A DNA stretch of 64,000 nucleotides, taken from positions 10,208,017 to 10,272,016 of the forward strand of contig JABBOT010000009.1 in assembly GCA_016165875.1 (NCBI GenBank). The letters are read 5' to 3'. Position 1 is the stretch's first letter. Each line of letters starts with the position of its first letter. Shown piece by piece: positions 13,101 to 23,126 of the stretch. The translations under genes were made by a program, and so were the position numbers. Source of the DNA: Acanthopleura granulata. Its lineage: Eukaryota > Mollusca > Polyplacophora > Chitonida > Chitonidae. A model generated the notes under the pieces. It searched no databases. It was not told the origin of the DNA and saw only the letters and a list, made by a program, of their open reading frames with translations.

Positions 13101-16050
13101 TAATGGTACTTTATATATGTTTGCTAAGTCTGTTTAAAATTTTGATCACGAGGTTTAAAAGAGTAAAAGATATATGATTGGCTTAAAATTTGGAGCAAAT
13201 CCTCCATAGTGATACATTCACAGAGTTTGTCCTATTGGAGAGAAAATTGGTGGATGGTTTCTTTTCCTTTTTGTAGTGTAAAATCTTTGCATTTAGCCTT
13301 CAGTTGTGTAGACATCAAACATTTAAAACTGTATTTGTCATACTGTAAGTCGTGTTGGCATTTTGGGGGCCTCGTGACAGAAGAATGGATTTTAGGGTAG
13401 TTGTATCTTCGGCCTTCTGTTAACGTAAAATCACAGCTTTAGCCACATTAGTTTGCAAAAACACCCCACTTGTCTGGTCTCAACCTGCAAGAACTTGTGA
13501 AACTCCTAAAATGCAGATTTGGCTTATACTACGGAATACTTCTTTTGTTGCTGTTATGTTGTAGAATTGGCTGAGTATTTACACAGTATTTATTTAGTAC
13601 GCATTGTGAAAAAAACAAATACCAATGAGAAATATATAAATAAAACTCTGGTGAAATAGTTTCCCCTGTTCTCCAGTCCAGTTTTGTCCAACCAAAAACG
13701 TGGCTGCTGTCTTGTAAGTGTAATATTCTTTTGGGAACAGAAGACACTGCAATAGTTGTGGGTTGCCCCCACAGGCTTGACCAGGCTTCCTCTCGCCATA
13801 ATGCTAGGCGCTGGCCTATAAGTGAAATGTTCAACACCAGTCCAACAGATGAGGTGGTCAGGGTGCTGGCTCCATGCATCTGTCTGTTTGTGTCTTCGAT
13901 TCAGGCTCTCATTGTTCTGGCTGCAGCTTAGTCAAGAGGTTTGTCGATAGTTTATTTTGATCACTCCTGGTTTCCTCCACCTATACAACAGACCACCATC
14001 ATGTAAATGTTCTCAGGAAATAAACCATTGAAATAAGCACAGTTTTATGTTGTTCATTTTGTGGTGTTCCGTTTCCGTTTGCTGATTTTACAGACAACCA
14101 GAAGGAGCAGGCAGAAAGAAGCAAAAAGATATGAAGCAAAAGTCAACCAAAATCCTTGTTCGCAATATTCCATTTGAAGCCAAGACTCGTGAGATTTTGG
14201 AATTGTTCAAGTAAGGCATTGTCATGGAAGATCGAAAACCTGACTGTTTACAGTGTTCTGTCTCTTGTTGGTCTCATATTACGTTTGTTTAGATTAAGCA
14301 CTTAGTACATTTATTTAGATTGACTTCTTATGATATTTGTTTGGATTAACCCCATATTACATTTGCTTAAAATGCTGGGCTGGTATTAGTCTTTAATGGA
14401 GTATCTCAAAACCTGGATAGTTGTTTTACTGATTTCTATTCATATTTTCCAGAGTATTTGGTGAACTGAAGTCCGTTCGCTTACCAAAAAAGCTTGGTGG
14501 AACCGAGAGACATCGGGGATTTGGCTTTGTTGATTTTCTCACCAAACAAGATGCGAAAGTAAGTTTGTTGATAAACAACTTGAACAATTTTTATGGATTA
14601 TTGTATGTTGTTGGACACATTATAAAGTCTTGTGTACCTGGCAAAGGTTCATGGCTTACACTGGACACTCTAGTTTCCTCCATCCATAACCTCGACCACT
14701 TTGAGAGAAGTAAAAAAAATTCTCGAACTCACTGAACTAAATAAATATAATAAATAGCATGACAGCATTGTTACACGATTCTGTTACTTTTTCTGCCACC
14801 AGAGGGCATTTAATGCGCTTTGCCACAGCACCCATTTGTATGGACGCCGTCTTGTACTGGAGTGGGCAGAGGCCGAGGAAAACATCGAAGATTTGCGGAA
14901 AAAAACGGCCGAACACTTTCATGACGGTAAGACAAGGCTAATAGTGAGTTGTTTGGTCATGTTGTTTGGTAACCATTTCCAGAACATTATTACTTATCAT
15001 TGCTTTAATACATCTTTACCTGAAGGTTATTTAATCTTTATAAACTTAGGAAGATCTGTCAGTCAATCAAGCAACACGATCTTTGTCAGTCAGTGAAACA
15101 ATAAAATATGTCATTCAAGCAATAAAATGTTTTTCACAAATCCAGCAGTAAATTTGTTAATCCAATAATAAAATATTTGTCAGTCAATCAGCAATAAATT
15201 TGTTGATCAGGCAATAAAATATTTGTCACTCAGTCAAGCAATAAATTTGTTGATCAGGCAATAAAATATTTGTCACTCAGTCAAGCAATAAATTTGTTGA
15301 TCAAGCAATAAAATATGTCAGTTTTCAAGGAATAAATATGTTAATCAAGCAATAATATGTTTGTAAACCAATCAGGCATTAAATTTTTAAGTCAAGCAAT
15401 AAAGTGTATGTCAGTCAAGCCATCAGGCACTGAAATGTTTACCAATCAGTCCAGTAATGGATATATCACATGTAATTGATTCAAACAATGTGTTTCCCAT
15501 GTTAAGTGAAAAAGCAATGTATTTCTGTCTACCCATGAAGCAATGCGTTTCCATGTTAACCAAATGAGCAATGTATCTCTATCTACCCATCAAGCAATGA
15601 ATTTCCATGTTAACCGAATGAGCAATGTATCTCTATCTACCCAGCAAGCAATGAATTTCCATGTTAACCAAATGAGCAATGTATATCTGTCGACCCATCA
15701 AGCAATGAGTTTCCCATGTTAACCAAATGAGCAATGTATATCTGTTGACCCATCAAGCAATGAGTTTCCCATGTTAACCAAATGAGCAATGTATATCTGT
15801 TGACCCATCAAGCAATGAGTTTCCCATGTTAACCAAGTAAGCAGTGAACCTTTGCCAACCAGCGTCACCATTACTTGTGGCCACCAACAGTGTTTCATCT
15901 GTGCGGTATATGCAATCATCACTTTTTATCCCCGGTTGGTCTATAGTGTTTTTGCCGCATCCAGTTGGCTAAATTGGAGGTTTGTATTTTTCAGATTCTC
16001 CTAGGAAGCGGCTGAAGAAATCTGAAGTGTTGACTGCTTTGGGAGAATGA
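1150..16050 (+). CDS. RBM19: RBM19/Mrd1 orthologue, multi-RRM pre-rRNA processing protein (5' partial)
   Basis: RBM19 (yeast Mrd1) is a nucleolar six-RRM protein needed for pre-18S rRNA cleavage in the small-subunit processome. Sixteen exons are visible: 1150-1232, 2000-2114, 4403-4533, 5606-5663, 7615-7669, 8287-8383, 8941-9051, 9624-9824, 11048-11179, 11878-11985, 12342-12408, 12889-13024, 14094-14210, 14453-14558, 14803-14926 and 15995-16050. All junctions are GT-AG and all phases agree, giving 564 aa before TGA. Human RBM19 is about 960 aa, so RRM1 and RRM2 lie upstream of the window. RRM3 has RLYVRNLAY and [12 protein letters not shown]4 has VILVKNLP with a diverged RNP1 (ITAVVEFLE). RRM5 has VLFVKNLNF and [11 protein letters not shown]6 has KILVRNIPF and RGFGFVDF. 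Between RRM3 and RRM4 sits the conserved SHNWN block at 8287. Acidic linkers flank RRM3 and RRM5. The C-terminus ends soon after AEHFHDDSP and lacks the acidic tail I recall in the human protein. The first exon (1150) is the least certain because it lies in a poorly conserved linker. Confidence 0.95.
2244..2330. mobile_element. Terminal segment of a TIR-element family (GTTGGGCG end)
   Basis: TTTGTTGGGCGCGACCTGCC followed by an A-rich and then a T-rich stretch resembles the left end of the 17017-17435 element. An inverted counterpart is at 3596-3735, so the intron sequence between may be one ~1.5 kb element or two separate ends. No transposase is seen. Confidence 0.45.
3596..3735. mobile_element. 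Inverted terminal segment of the GTTGGGCG-end family
   Basis: Read on the minus strand this runs TGCTCATTGAGCGTAACCTG, then ACCAACCCTTC, then CTCTCCATGTTAAGTTCTTT. The same order of blocks recurs at 17340-17435, 32800-32935 and 34535-34680. It is non-autonomous and intronic. Confidence 0.45.
4721..5297 (+). mobile_element. SINE-B with a SINE-A insertion and an internal duplication
   Basis: A second tRNA-derived family (SINE-B) starts with CATTGGCCTAGTAGAACG and ends with AACCCAAGCATACATACATA. At about 4828-4921 it is interrupted by a 5'-truncated SINE-A ending CACCAATCAAGAAAATAAAT. The target TTGTTGCTGCC reappears as TTGCTGTTGC on the far side. A 112-bp internal block is then present twice, beginning TCAGCATTGA at 4941 and TCAGCACTGA at 5053. 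It lies in an RBM19 intron. Confidence 0.85.
5843..6190 (+). repeat. 46-bp minisatellite
   Basis: About seven head-to-tail copies of a 46-bp unit built on GTGACTGAAGGTGTACTGTG and ACTGATGAATCTTAATGATT. Early copies are shortened. It lies in an RBM19 intron directly upstream of the unrelated 44-bp array. Confidence 0.9.
6195..6330 (+). repeat. Short ~23-bp repeat bridging two minisatellites
   Basis: Two to three copies of GGGACTTGGCTTGAGACTTC with CGT. It grades into the 44-bp array and shares its GGGA.TTG core, so it may represent the older form of that repeat. Confidence 0.65.
6331..7125 (+). repeat. 44-bp minisatellite, about 18 copies
   Basis: The unit contains CACCTCATACCCTGTGGTGG, then AACCTGTTTTGGGATTTGTC, then TTGG. 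Copies differ at only a few sites: CCCTG or CCCAG, GTCTTGG or GTCCTGG, CACCT or CACTT. The unit has no stop in any forward frame and 44 is not a multiple of three, so all three plus frames stay open for about 285 codons. It lies between RBM19 exons 5606-5663 and 7615-7669 and is not read as coding. Confidence 0.95.
7985..8130 (+). repeat. Dispersed repeat R1, copy 1
   Basis: Shares ordered blocks with 25655-25790: TTTTTCTGATAAGAA, CACAAAA with AACTCTTA, ATCAAGCAAAA or GTCAAGCAAAA, and GAAAAATGCTAAACT. Both copies are intronic, with no recognised head or tail. Confidence 0.6.
8700..8923 (+). mobile_element. SINE-A next to a splice acceptor
   Basis: Contains CACCAGTGTGGTCGCTGTGA, CCCACCATAATGCTGG and a decayed tail GGAGTAAATAAAT. 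The tail ends 17 bases before the RBM19 exon at 8941, so the element supplies sequence close to the branch-point region. Confidence 0.8.
9280..9400 (+). repeat. Dispersed repeat R2, copy 1
   Basis: Matches 29728-29848 over about 120 bases in the same orientation: GATTTTATGATAATCTCATC with CTTTTGTGGCAATTTGT, against ATCATCTTTTGTGACAATCT. It then shares a GGGTTCCTAGG/GAGTTCCCACG block. It could be one end of an unrecognised element. Confidence 0.55.
10509..11075 (+). repeat. ~51-bp array derived from an exon start, interrupted by a SINE
   Basis: Units begin at about 10509, 10551, 10885, 10929, 10980 and 11031. Each contains CATTCTTTGTTCCACA followed by TTCACACAAGTTCCTTTG or a variant. The last unit is the real RBM19 3' splice site and exon start: CATTCTTTGTTCCACAG, then TTCAAGCATATTCCTCTG. 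The upstream units therefore look like copies of the exon's own acceptor plus its first ~27 coding bases. Two of the spacings are exactly 51 bp. The acceptor AG is changed to AA in most upstream copies but is kept at about 10899-10900. Confidence 0.85.
10573..10840 (+). mobile_element. SINE-A, full length
   Basis: The best complete SINE-A copy. The tRNA-like head starts GGGGCCTCTGTGGCTCACTC and has a box-B-like GAGTTCAAGTCC. The body reads CCCACCATAATGCAGG and GAAATATTCTTGGG, and the tail is CACCAATCAAATGAATAAAT. It is flanked by TTCCACAAGTCAC and TTCCACAATTCAC. These may be a target-site duplication, but they are also the unit of the array it entered. Confidence 0.92.
12690..12823 (+). mobile_element. 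SINE-A, 3' half
   Basis: GGAAGGTCTGCCAACAACCT, ATAATGCTGGCTGCT and AAGTGAAATGTTCTTGAA, then a tail CCAATGAAATAAATAAAT. It is 5'-truncated and sits just upstream of the RBM19 exon at 12889. Confidence 0.8.
13755..13842 (+). mobile_element. SINE-A fragment, old
   Basis: Weak match: TCTCGCCATAATGCTAGGCG, then TATAAGTGAAATGTTC and CACCAGTCCAACAG. Tail lost. A second, weaker fragment follows at about 13960-14035 (TGGTTTCCTCCACC, ACCACCATCATGTAAATG). Confidence 0.5.
15080..15445 (+). repeat. Degenerate ~47-bp tandem repeat
   Basis: Repeated blocks AAATTTGTTGATCAGGCAAT and AAAATATTTGTCACTCAGTC with AAGCAAT, clearest from 15180 to 15320. It lies in the last intron of RBM19. Confidence 0.8.
15485..15845 (+). 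repeat. ~55-bp minisatellite, about six copies
   Basis: Unit CAAGCAATGAGTTTCCCATG, TTAACCAAATGAGCAATGTA, TATCTGTTGACCCAT. The last three copies are nearly identical. It adjoins the 47-bp array and shares its CAAGCAAT core, so the two may have one origin. The final coding exon of RBM19 starts 150 bp downstream. Confidence 0.9.
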
Positions 16051-16591
16051 TATAACATCTGCTCGTTGAAGGTTCAACTTGCTGTGGTTCAGCACACTTT
16101 AACATTTCGGATCATGGAGCCACTGATGTAAATATGTTGCCCTTTGCCAACATATTTACTAGATTAATTAATTTAAATTTGAAATTGAAATATGAGCAAC
16201 AAACATAACCAGCTCCAGTCAACAGTGTTGCACCAATTTTTGTGCATGACAGAGCAGCCAAAACTAATATCCCAGTAACGTACTTTAAAACTTTATTTTT
16301 GTGGTCATGGCTGTTGAGTGGGTGTGGTTAATTGTTCGCTGTTGATCTGTTCGTAACTGTGGACTCTTCCCATGCATGTCGAAAACAGATCTCTCCCTCA
16401 GGAGATATCACTGGGAAGAACAAGTAGAATCTTGTGTCACAATATGCAAATTATGATTCGTCTATATTGCGGTATATGGTAAAATTGATACTTGTCTTAG
16501 CGACATTTTTGATGTTTTACGTGACAGAATAATTGAATGAAAGACCAGCCTAGGCGTTGAACAGCCTGTGTCCAGAAATCTTGACTCCAGG

Positions 16592-16597
16592 AATAAA
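16592..16597 (+). terminator. Candidate RBM19 poly(A) signal
   Basis: AATAAA 542 bases after the RBM19 stop codon, in sequence without SINEs. It is the first canonical hexamer I noticed in the 3' flank; use is inferred. Confidence 0.4.
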
Positions 16598-16889
16598 TTC
16601 AGCAAATATATGCAATGTAATTGCCTCGATAAAAAACTGAATTACAGATCAATTTGTTATTAAGTTAAAGAAGTTTTTGTTAATCTGAAACCCTGGACAG
16701 AAACAATTCAAACTGCCCCTTCCTACACTGTTTTTGGGGGAGGGGCATTTTTAGAAATTACTTGCCTGGTGCTAGTCTGGCACACACATCGGAGTCGCAT
16801 GTGGGAAAGTTTGTAAGACACTTGCCTCAGGTTGGTGGTTTATTTTGGGCACTTTTCCACTCACAGTTGTGTGTGCATGTATGTATGTG

Positions 16890-16998
16890 TTTATGTATGT
16901 ATGTATTGGTTTTATGTCGTACTTAACAATTTTCTAGGGCGGTCTCGCAGTGAGTGAAATATTCTTGAGCACCATACCGTGTTTAACACCAATCAAGT
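16890..16998. mobile_element. SINE-B/SINE-A chimeric scrap
   Basis: Inverted SINE-B tail (TATGTATTGGTTTTATGTCG, TACTTAACAATTTT) runs straight into a direct SINE-A tail (GTGAAATATTCTTGAG, AACACCAATCAAG). Two old insertions abut here. Confidence 0.6.
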
Positions 16999-17016
16999 CC
17001 ATAATTATAAAGCGAT

Positions 17017-17435
17017 GTGTTGGGCATAACCCGACCCTGTGAGAAAAAATAGGGTCGGTCGGTAGGGCATACTTTTTTTTTGGCTCTACTGGTCGAAGAC
17101 CAGAAGAGGTTACATATTAGCAAGTGGTCAGACGTCCATCCACCTGTCTTTCTGATGTCTGTTAACTTATGCTTCAAAACCCTACTCCTCCAACAGTTTT
17201 TGTGCCATTTGAAAGAAACTTGGGTCAAGTGTAGACAACATCAAGATACAGAATTCATAATATCGACCTGCCATTTCAATAATCGGTTATCCATCTGTCT
17301 GTCTGTTTTTCCAGAATATGTCTCTTGAAAAAGACTGAGATTTAAAAAAAAAAATTACACGGAGAGAAACATAAGAAAAAAACTTCTGAGAAGGGCCTTT
17401 TTCTGAAGGGTGAGTCAGATTACACCCAACAAACA
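17017..17435. mobile_element. MITE-like element with GTTGGG(C/T) terminal inverted repeats, ~420 bp
   Basis: The left end reads TGTTGGGCATAACCCGACCC. The right end, on the minus strand, reads TGTTGGGTGTAATCTGACTC. A subterminal CGACCCT ... AGGGTCG hairpin follows the left end. No transposase reading frame is present. Related ends occur at 2244, 3596, 32800, 34535 and 36935, so this is a dispersed non-autonomous family. Confidence 0.6.
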
Positions 17436-17862
17436 TATTTTTCAGGATGTCCTCGATCAAAGTTCCAGGGTAGCCCTCACAGAGCAGGATGTCCAGTGGA
17501 GTGTACATGCAAAACTGTTGGATGTCATGCATGGTCTCATTGTCTTTTAAAGGAATACAGAAACAACACTGATTGACTGACAACAGGAATGGGGCTTCCT
17601 GGATTAAACTCTGCAGCTGATCACGCTTGAATAAATCGGCAATACCTGAAAGTCGGGCATAACCTGGACTTCCCTACATGTATCTCTCACACCAGCCAAT
17701 CAGAAATGATTCTGCATCCCTTTAAAATGAAATAGAGTAGAAAAAAAAAGACGAGGGAAAGTTCCACTTGCCAAATGTTGGTGGTTTACTCCAGGCTTTT
17801 CTTATACTCCATTTCCAAGAAGGATATAAACAAACCACAATGCTAAGCACTACAATCACAGT

Positions 17863-17868
17863 TTTATT
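17863..17868 (-). terminator. Candidate KCTD poly(A) signal
   Basis: AATAAA on the minus strand in a unique context. If used, the KCTD 3' UTR would be about 5.2 kb. Other minus-strand AATAAA words lie between here and the stop (for example near 18643), so the actual end is uncertain. Confidence 0.3.
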
Positions 17869-20800
17869 TCACATTTAAAAACAAGAATAGACACTTTATA
17901 GTGTTGACAATGTGAGAACACGGTTAACATGATTTATCACAACCCTGTGTTTACACTGATATAAGTTACATGTATGAGTTCCACAAAACTACGGTAGTTT
18001 GCATAATTCTGTTTATTAAGCATAGTGACATCATTTCTCCATCCAGCTTCCCCCCAAATCTGATGCTGCTGTCACAAATTGGACAACATGGCTGTGAAAC
18101 GATACACAAACTTGTGAACCAGTATAACTTCTAACAATCTTTGTTTTATATTTAACAGTTATCACTGGTATATTTTATATCTAATTGCACAGTGATCACG
18201 AGGTGCTCATGAACTATGGCTGGCAAACAGCAGTGTGACTCATGGATTCAATTTGTGTAGAATATTTTCACTTACTAGGACCTGCCTCGGTGGCCTTGTG
18301 GTTAAGGCTTCGGAGGATGGGAGAGCCGGGATCAATCCCAGGTCAGGTCATACCCAAGACTGTTACAGTAGTGCTTGTTCTCGACTGGTGCTCAGCACTG
18401 AGAGGTTAGACCAAGGAAACAGGACTGGTCGGCCCGGTGTCAGTATAATGTGACTAGATGTGGTGTCATGTCTGGTGTCTTTGGCATGATGTTCCAGTGG
18501 CGGCAGCACTTGAGCTGCATGAACTCACCCCGCCACAAGAAGACACAGTGTATACACATACAGCTCAAATACATACTATTCATCGATATATGACTGAATA
18601 ATTATTAAATATGTGGTAAAACCTAAGCATACATACATTCACTTTATTATCTGGTACATGTTTCATGGAGTTCTTACCTTATAATTAAGCAGTCCTTGTG
18701 ATTTGAGATCTTACCTTGAAAAACTTATTTACAACTTGTAGTGTCTTATACAATGTACACGTTGTAAATGTACCAGTGAGTAAAGTACGAGTGAGGGTTC
18801 TCTGCCATGCTTGGCAACAGTGATGGATGTACACGTAGACTTGTACTCACAACCAGAATACATCTTGCCTCATCTGCACCCTCTACGTGTTTGTCCTTTT
18901 CTGAAACACTGCATGTGTCGAAATGTAACATTTTAAATGGAAATCGAGATATTGATGGACTTGAAAAAATAAAAAAATAAAGACACATGCAAATGGTCTG
19001 AGTGGATCTTTTAGTCCTTATTATGCACAGTATGCTTACGTCCAAGAGCATGTTGCTAGGTGTACCGCAGAATCTGATTTACTGTACCCATTAATACAGC
19101 AGTAGCGACACACTCGGTGTGTACAACTGTGTGCTGGTACTACACAAGATCGAATTCAACAATTTTCTTATTCCCTGAAGAAATGGAATGATGTCTCCTT
19201 TGAGATCGCAGACAGCCAGGCCCATGCCGTTTTACTTGCATGAACAAGCTTTATTTGCGCAGACGCGAAGGTGAAAATATTGTGTAAATATCACACTAAT
19301 TTGTCGAATATAAATCTGTACTTCACATCCAAAACTACACTTGTTGATGTTCACATTTTGCTGTGCAAATTGGTCGTTATCAGGCACAGTTCTCAGAATA
19401 TTACACATTTATTGTTCATTTCCCTTCACCTTCCCACGTTACCATTCACCTAGTCACATGACAGCCAGGGGAAGCACCCAGATGTGTGCGATCTCAGATA
19501 AAGACACCAATCTATACCCATTATGCTGGATAAATATTTTGTCTAAGTTTGTTGCAATCTTGAGCTGCATCCACCTTTACTATATAATACCAAATTAAGG
19601 TTAAAGTAATTTATTAAAGTATGCTTAAAACAACAACAGCACATTTCCACAATGTGATTCATATAACTGTAATGAAGGGGTACAAAATCGATACTACTCT
19701 GCTTTCAGTGAATCTATACGACATTGTAGGTTAAAATATCCAACTGGGGTCATACTTGAGTGCACATAAAATAAATATATCACGCAGCCAATCAACAATG
19801 ATTTTGTATCTCTTTTAAGTGAGCTTCAGCCATAACAACAATGAATATAACTATTCCTTACAAACTTACACTACAGAACAGACTATCATTACCATGGCAA
19901 TTTTATGACAATTTCACTGGGACCCTAGCGAGATCACATATACATGTAAAAAGGGACACTCTCATTGGTTCAATTGCAGGTTTAATGTTTAAAGGGTCTT
20001 AAGGTGCCACACTAACACAATAGAAACTGGGTAGAAATAATCAAATGATATGAAGAAAATGGTAAGGAACTAATATGACGACATGGTTTAATTGAATTTA
20101 CGACGAATAACTCCATTTAATCTCTATAACTGAGGATTCCTCCAAAAACAAAATCTTTGGCCTTATCCGTAAAATTATCCTGGTGAGTGATGTGATAATA
20201 TTCCTTGCATGATGTTGAATCAGGCAGATGTGTCACTGAGTCAGACTTACAATTTATGCAGGGCTGACATCAAGAGGGTTTGTGTTTATGGTGTCATTTG
20301 TGGACATATGTCAGTACTTGGTGACAGAAAAATTTTGTTTTCGTAATCTCTTTTGAAAGATACAATATCCATTTTAATACATTGCATTTTTTTCACAATG
20401 AAGGAAGGCAATTCAGATCATCATGATCTTTATCATTTCACCATGCTTTCAAGACATGAAGGTCTTGACACCAAAGCAGTACTTGAATATACCTCAAATA
20501 CGCACTGTATTACGGGACTGCCATGAATTATGAAACATGAATTTTCCCTCCATTACACTGAACAAGGTATTTTGGTCTTTGTGTCTTGGTTAAGAAAAGA
20601 AAAACAAGAAAGTCCAACTTTTTATAAGGGTCACTGATCTCTTTTCATTAGAAAATGCACTTGGAATATTCATTTTATGGCCTATTTGACACAACAATAC
20701 CTAAATAAAAAGGTAAAATTGATTTTTAAACGTGGAACAACTGAACTGAGCATCTTGGCCTTGTATATGAGTAAAGTGCAGATAGAAAATACAGAATACA

Positions 20801-23126
20801 TAAAATAATTAAATCATTGGAGGATGCCCTCTAGCATGCTGTGTTATTTGGGATTACAAATAACTAAGGCATTAAAGAAATATACTGGAGTGTAAAAAGA
20901 TTTTATTATTAGATTCATGGCCACATGCTGAAGAGAAGGCAAAACAGCACGACACAAAATACAAGCAAAAATAAACACATAAAAAGAATATTATATCTGG
21001 CAACCATATTCACGGCACAATCATGACAATATCACATAGTCCATATGTGAATTATCATGACAACAATTTAAGACTTGAGGCACTTTCCTAAAATGTACCT
21101 AGGATGCAAAATAATATTCTTCTCAACAAGTGCAAAACAACACCCGTGCACTTGGCCATGACCAAAAAATGAGTTAAAAAAATCACATAAAAAACATCAC
21201 TGCGACATTGGGAATATGCACTGGTAGAAATTAAATTAATGTGATAAGCACATGCATAAATTCAGCAGTGTATAAACTTGTGGAATAAATGGTAATTCCA
21301 TTACCAACAAATACAACTGTAACAAACTAGCAAATACAAGTATTATATAAAATGTAAAGATTTCCCTATACACGTGCATTAAAATACAAAAATAATTTCT
21401 ACTGAAAATACAGAATGATTTACTGAAATCTGTATGAGTGATATCATTCTATGGTATACCTGTGGTACTTGAATGCAAGTTAATGAGCTGCACATATACA
21501 TTGTAACAAAGCATTGGGCATAAAGGGAACTGTCCTCAACAATGTTGAAGACAAGCTCAACCTGACTGGATATGTGACAAACATAGCTGCACGTATGCTA
21601 ATTCCTGAGAGTTAATGCTGTTGCGTGGAAGCCTGACATTACCACCTAGCTTGTTTGTTTGTGGTTGCTTCTCTCACAAGAGAAAGGACACATAAAAATC
21701 CCAATATCTCTCTCTTGTGCTGCTTTTCACTCAGTGCACATTTTCATATTTAAGAAACAATGAATTCATGAATAAGCTCATACAAAAAGCACTATGATTT
21801 GTGAAATACTGTTATTTTCACAACTATGTTTCCCTGTCAGTTTTTCTTCCTCTTTTAACCTAAGAAAAGGAGGATACATTCAGTTGTATTTATTCATGTA
21901 ATAAAAACCTTGTGTGTTACATTGAATTTATTTAAATGGTCTTCCTGGTACTAAGCCATATCAGTTGACAAATGCTACTGAGGTATTAGCACTTAAGAAA
22001 TACAGCATTTCCTGGGTTATCTTTCAGAGTATTTATACATGTACATACGTTTTCAATACCAGTTGTAACAAAACAAGTTGTAACAGATACAAAGTAATGG
22101 AGAAAGATTTGCAATGTGTAACGTAAGACAAAATCTTCTTAACTGAATAACAAGACAACACCATTATTGTATAATACCAAGTTCCATGTCACTGTTAAGC
22201 CTACGGCGTGTACACTCTTACTGTGTAGGTTACACACATGCAGGAATACAGCACAAAGTGCAACATGTTTTGTCACAGTTTTACGGACAGCTTGCAATTC
22301 CATCGCTCTTTGATGAACATGTAACATCGAAAACACTGACAAGCAAAAAGTGACACTGCTCAAGGCTTTCTATGTGTGCTTGAAAGAAGCTATACCAGAG
22401 ATATTGGGCCAAAAAAATCGATCAGCAATCAAAGCTTTGGTATTCATTAAGAATAGCCCAAATGATTACCTTTCCAAAAATATCAGCCTTGTGTATGTGT
22501 TCACCTGCTGATGTGGAAACTTGGGGATAAAGTTCGAAAATTTATAATGTGAGTCACTTTACATCTTTTTCAAATTTAAGAATCCCTACACTCTATAAAC
22601 AATACATGTATGAGTATGGTGCTTTCTGAGAGGCATTAATTTGAGCTATTCTAAGTAAACAGAGAAACTTTGATTTGACTAGCAAGTGTGAATTTTTTGA
22701 CACAAGTCTCTGGTAAAGTCTCTAACATCATGTACCAGAACAATGTTTTGTACTGACTACTGGTGGCTATGGTAGTCAGGTGCACATATAAACACAATCA
22801 GGTCTTTGTGAGGCAGCCCAGTCGTGGAAGGGTGAACAAAGGAAAACCTCTCATAACCTGTCCACTATTCCAGTCGCACTGTTGATTTGAAAACATCATG
22901 TTTGTGAGAGACTGCACAACTTTTTTAAGGACAAGAAACTTAACAAGAACACATGCTACATTGTGACCAGCAGTCAGAAAGCAACGTGTACATATATATG
23001 AAGCTGCTGCAAATAAATTTACATAAACCGGTGAATACTTCCAAATTCCCTTATTCTTTTGAACAACACTATCACTGATCACAATGAGAGGTCTCCGATG
23101 AAGAAATCGCCAGGGTCATATATTTG
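17869..23126 (-). other. AT-rich non-coding stretch, probable long 3' UTR of the KCTD gene
   Basis: No reading frame here resembles a protein. Apart from the SINE-B at 18279 the stretch is almost free of SINEs from 18.65 to 23.1 kb, unlike the introns and the 46-54 kb spacer. Low repeat load directly after a stop codon fits a transcribed 3' UTR, but this is inference. Confidence 0.4.
18279..18641 (+). mobile_element. SINE-B, near full length
   Basis: Head GCCTCGGTGGCCTTGTGGTT with a box-B-like GGGATCAATCCCAGG. The body reads GCTCAGCACTGAGAGGTTAG, TGGTCGGCCCGGTGTCAGTA and CCGCCACAAGAAGACACAGT. The tail is AAACCTAAGCATACATACAT. It serves as the reference copy for the SINE-B fragments in this window. 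Confidence 0.88.

Larger units (their letters stand above)
16051..17862. other. RBM19 3' UTR and convergent intergenic space
   Basis: No open gene. RBM19 ends at 16050 and the minus-strand KCTD transcript probably ends near 17860, so the genes converge here. Contents are a likely RBM19 3' UTR to about 16.6 kb, a chimeric SINE scrap at 16890 and a TIR element at 17017. Confidence 0.6.
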
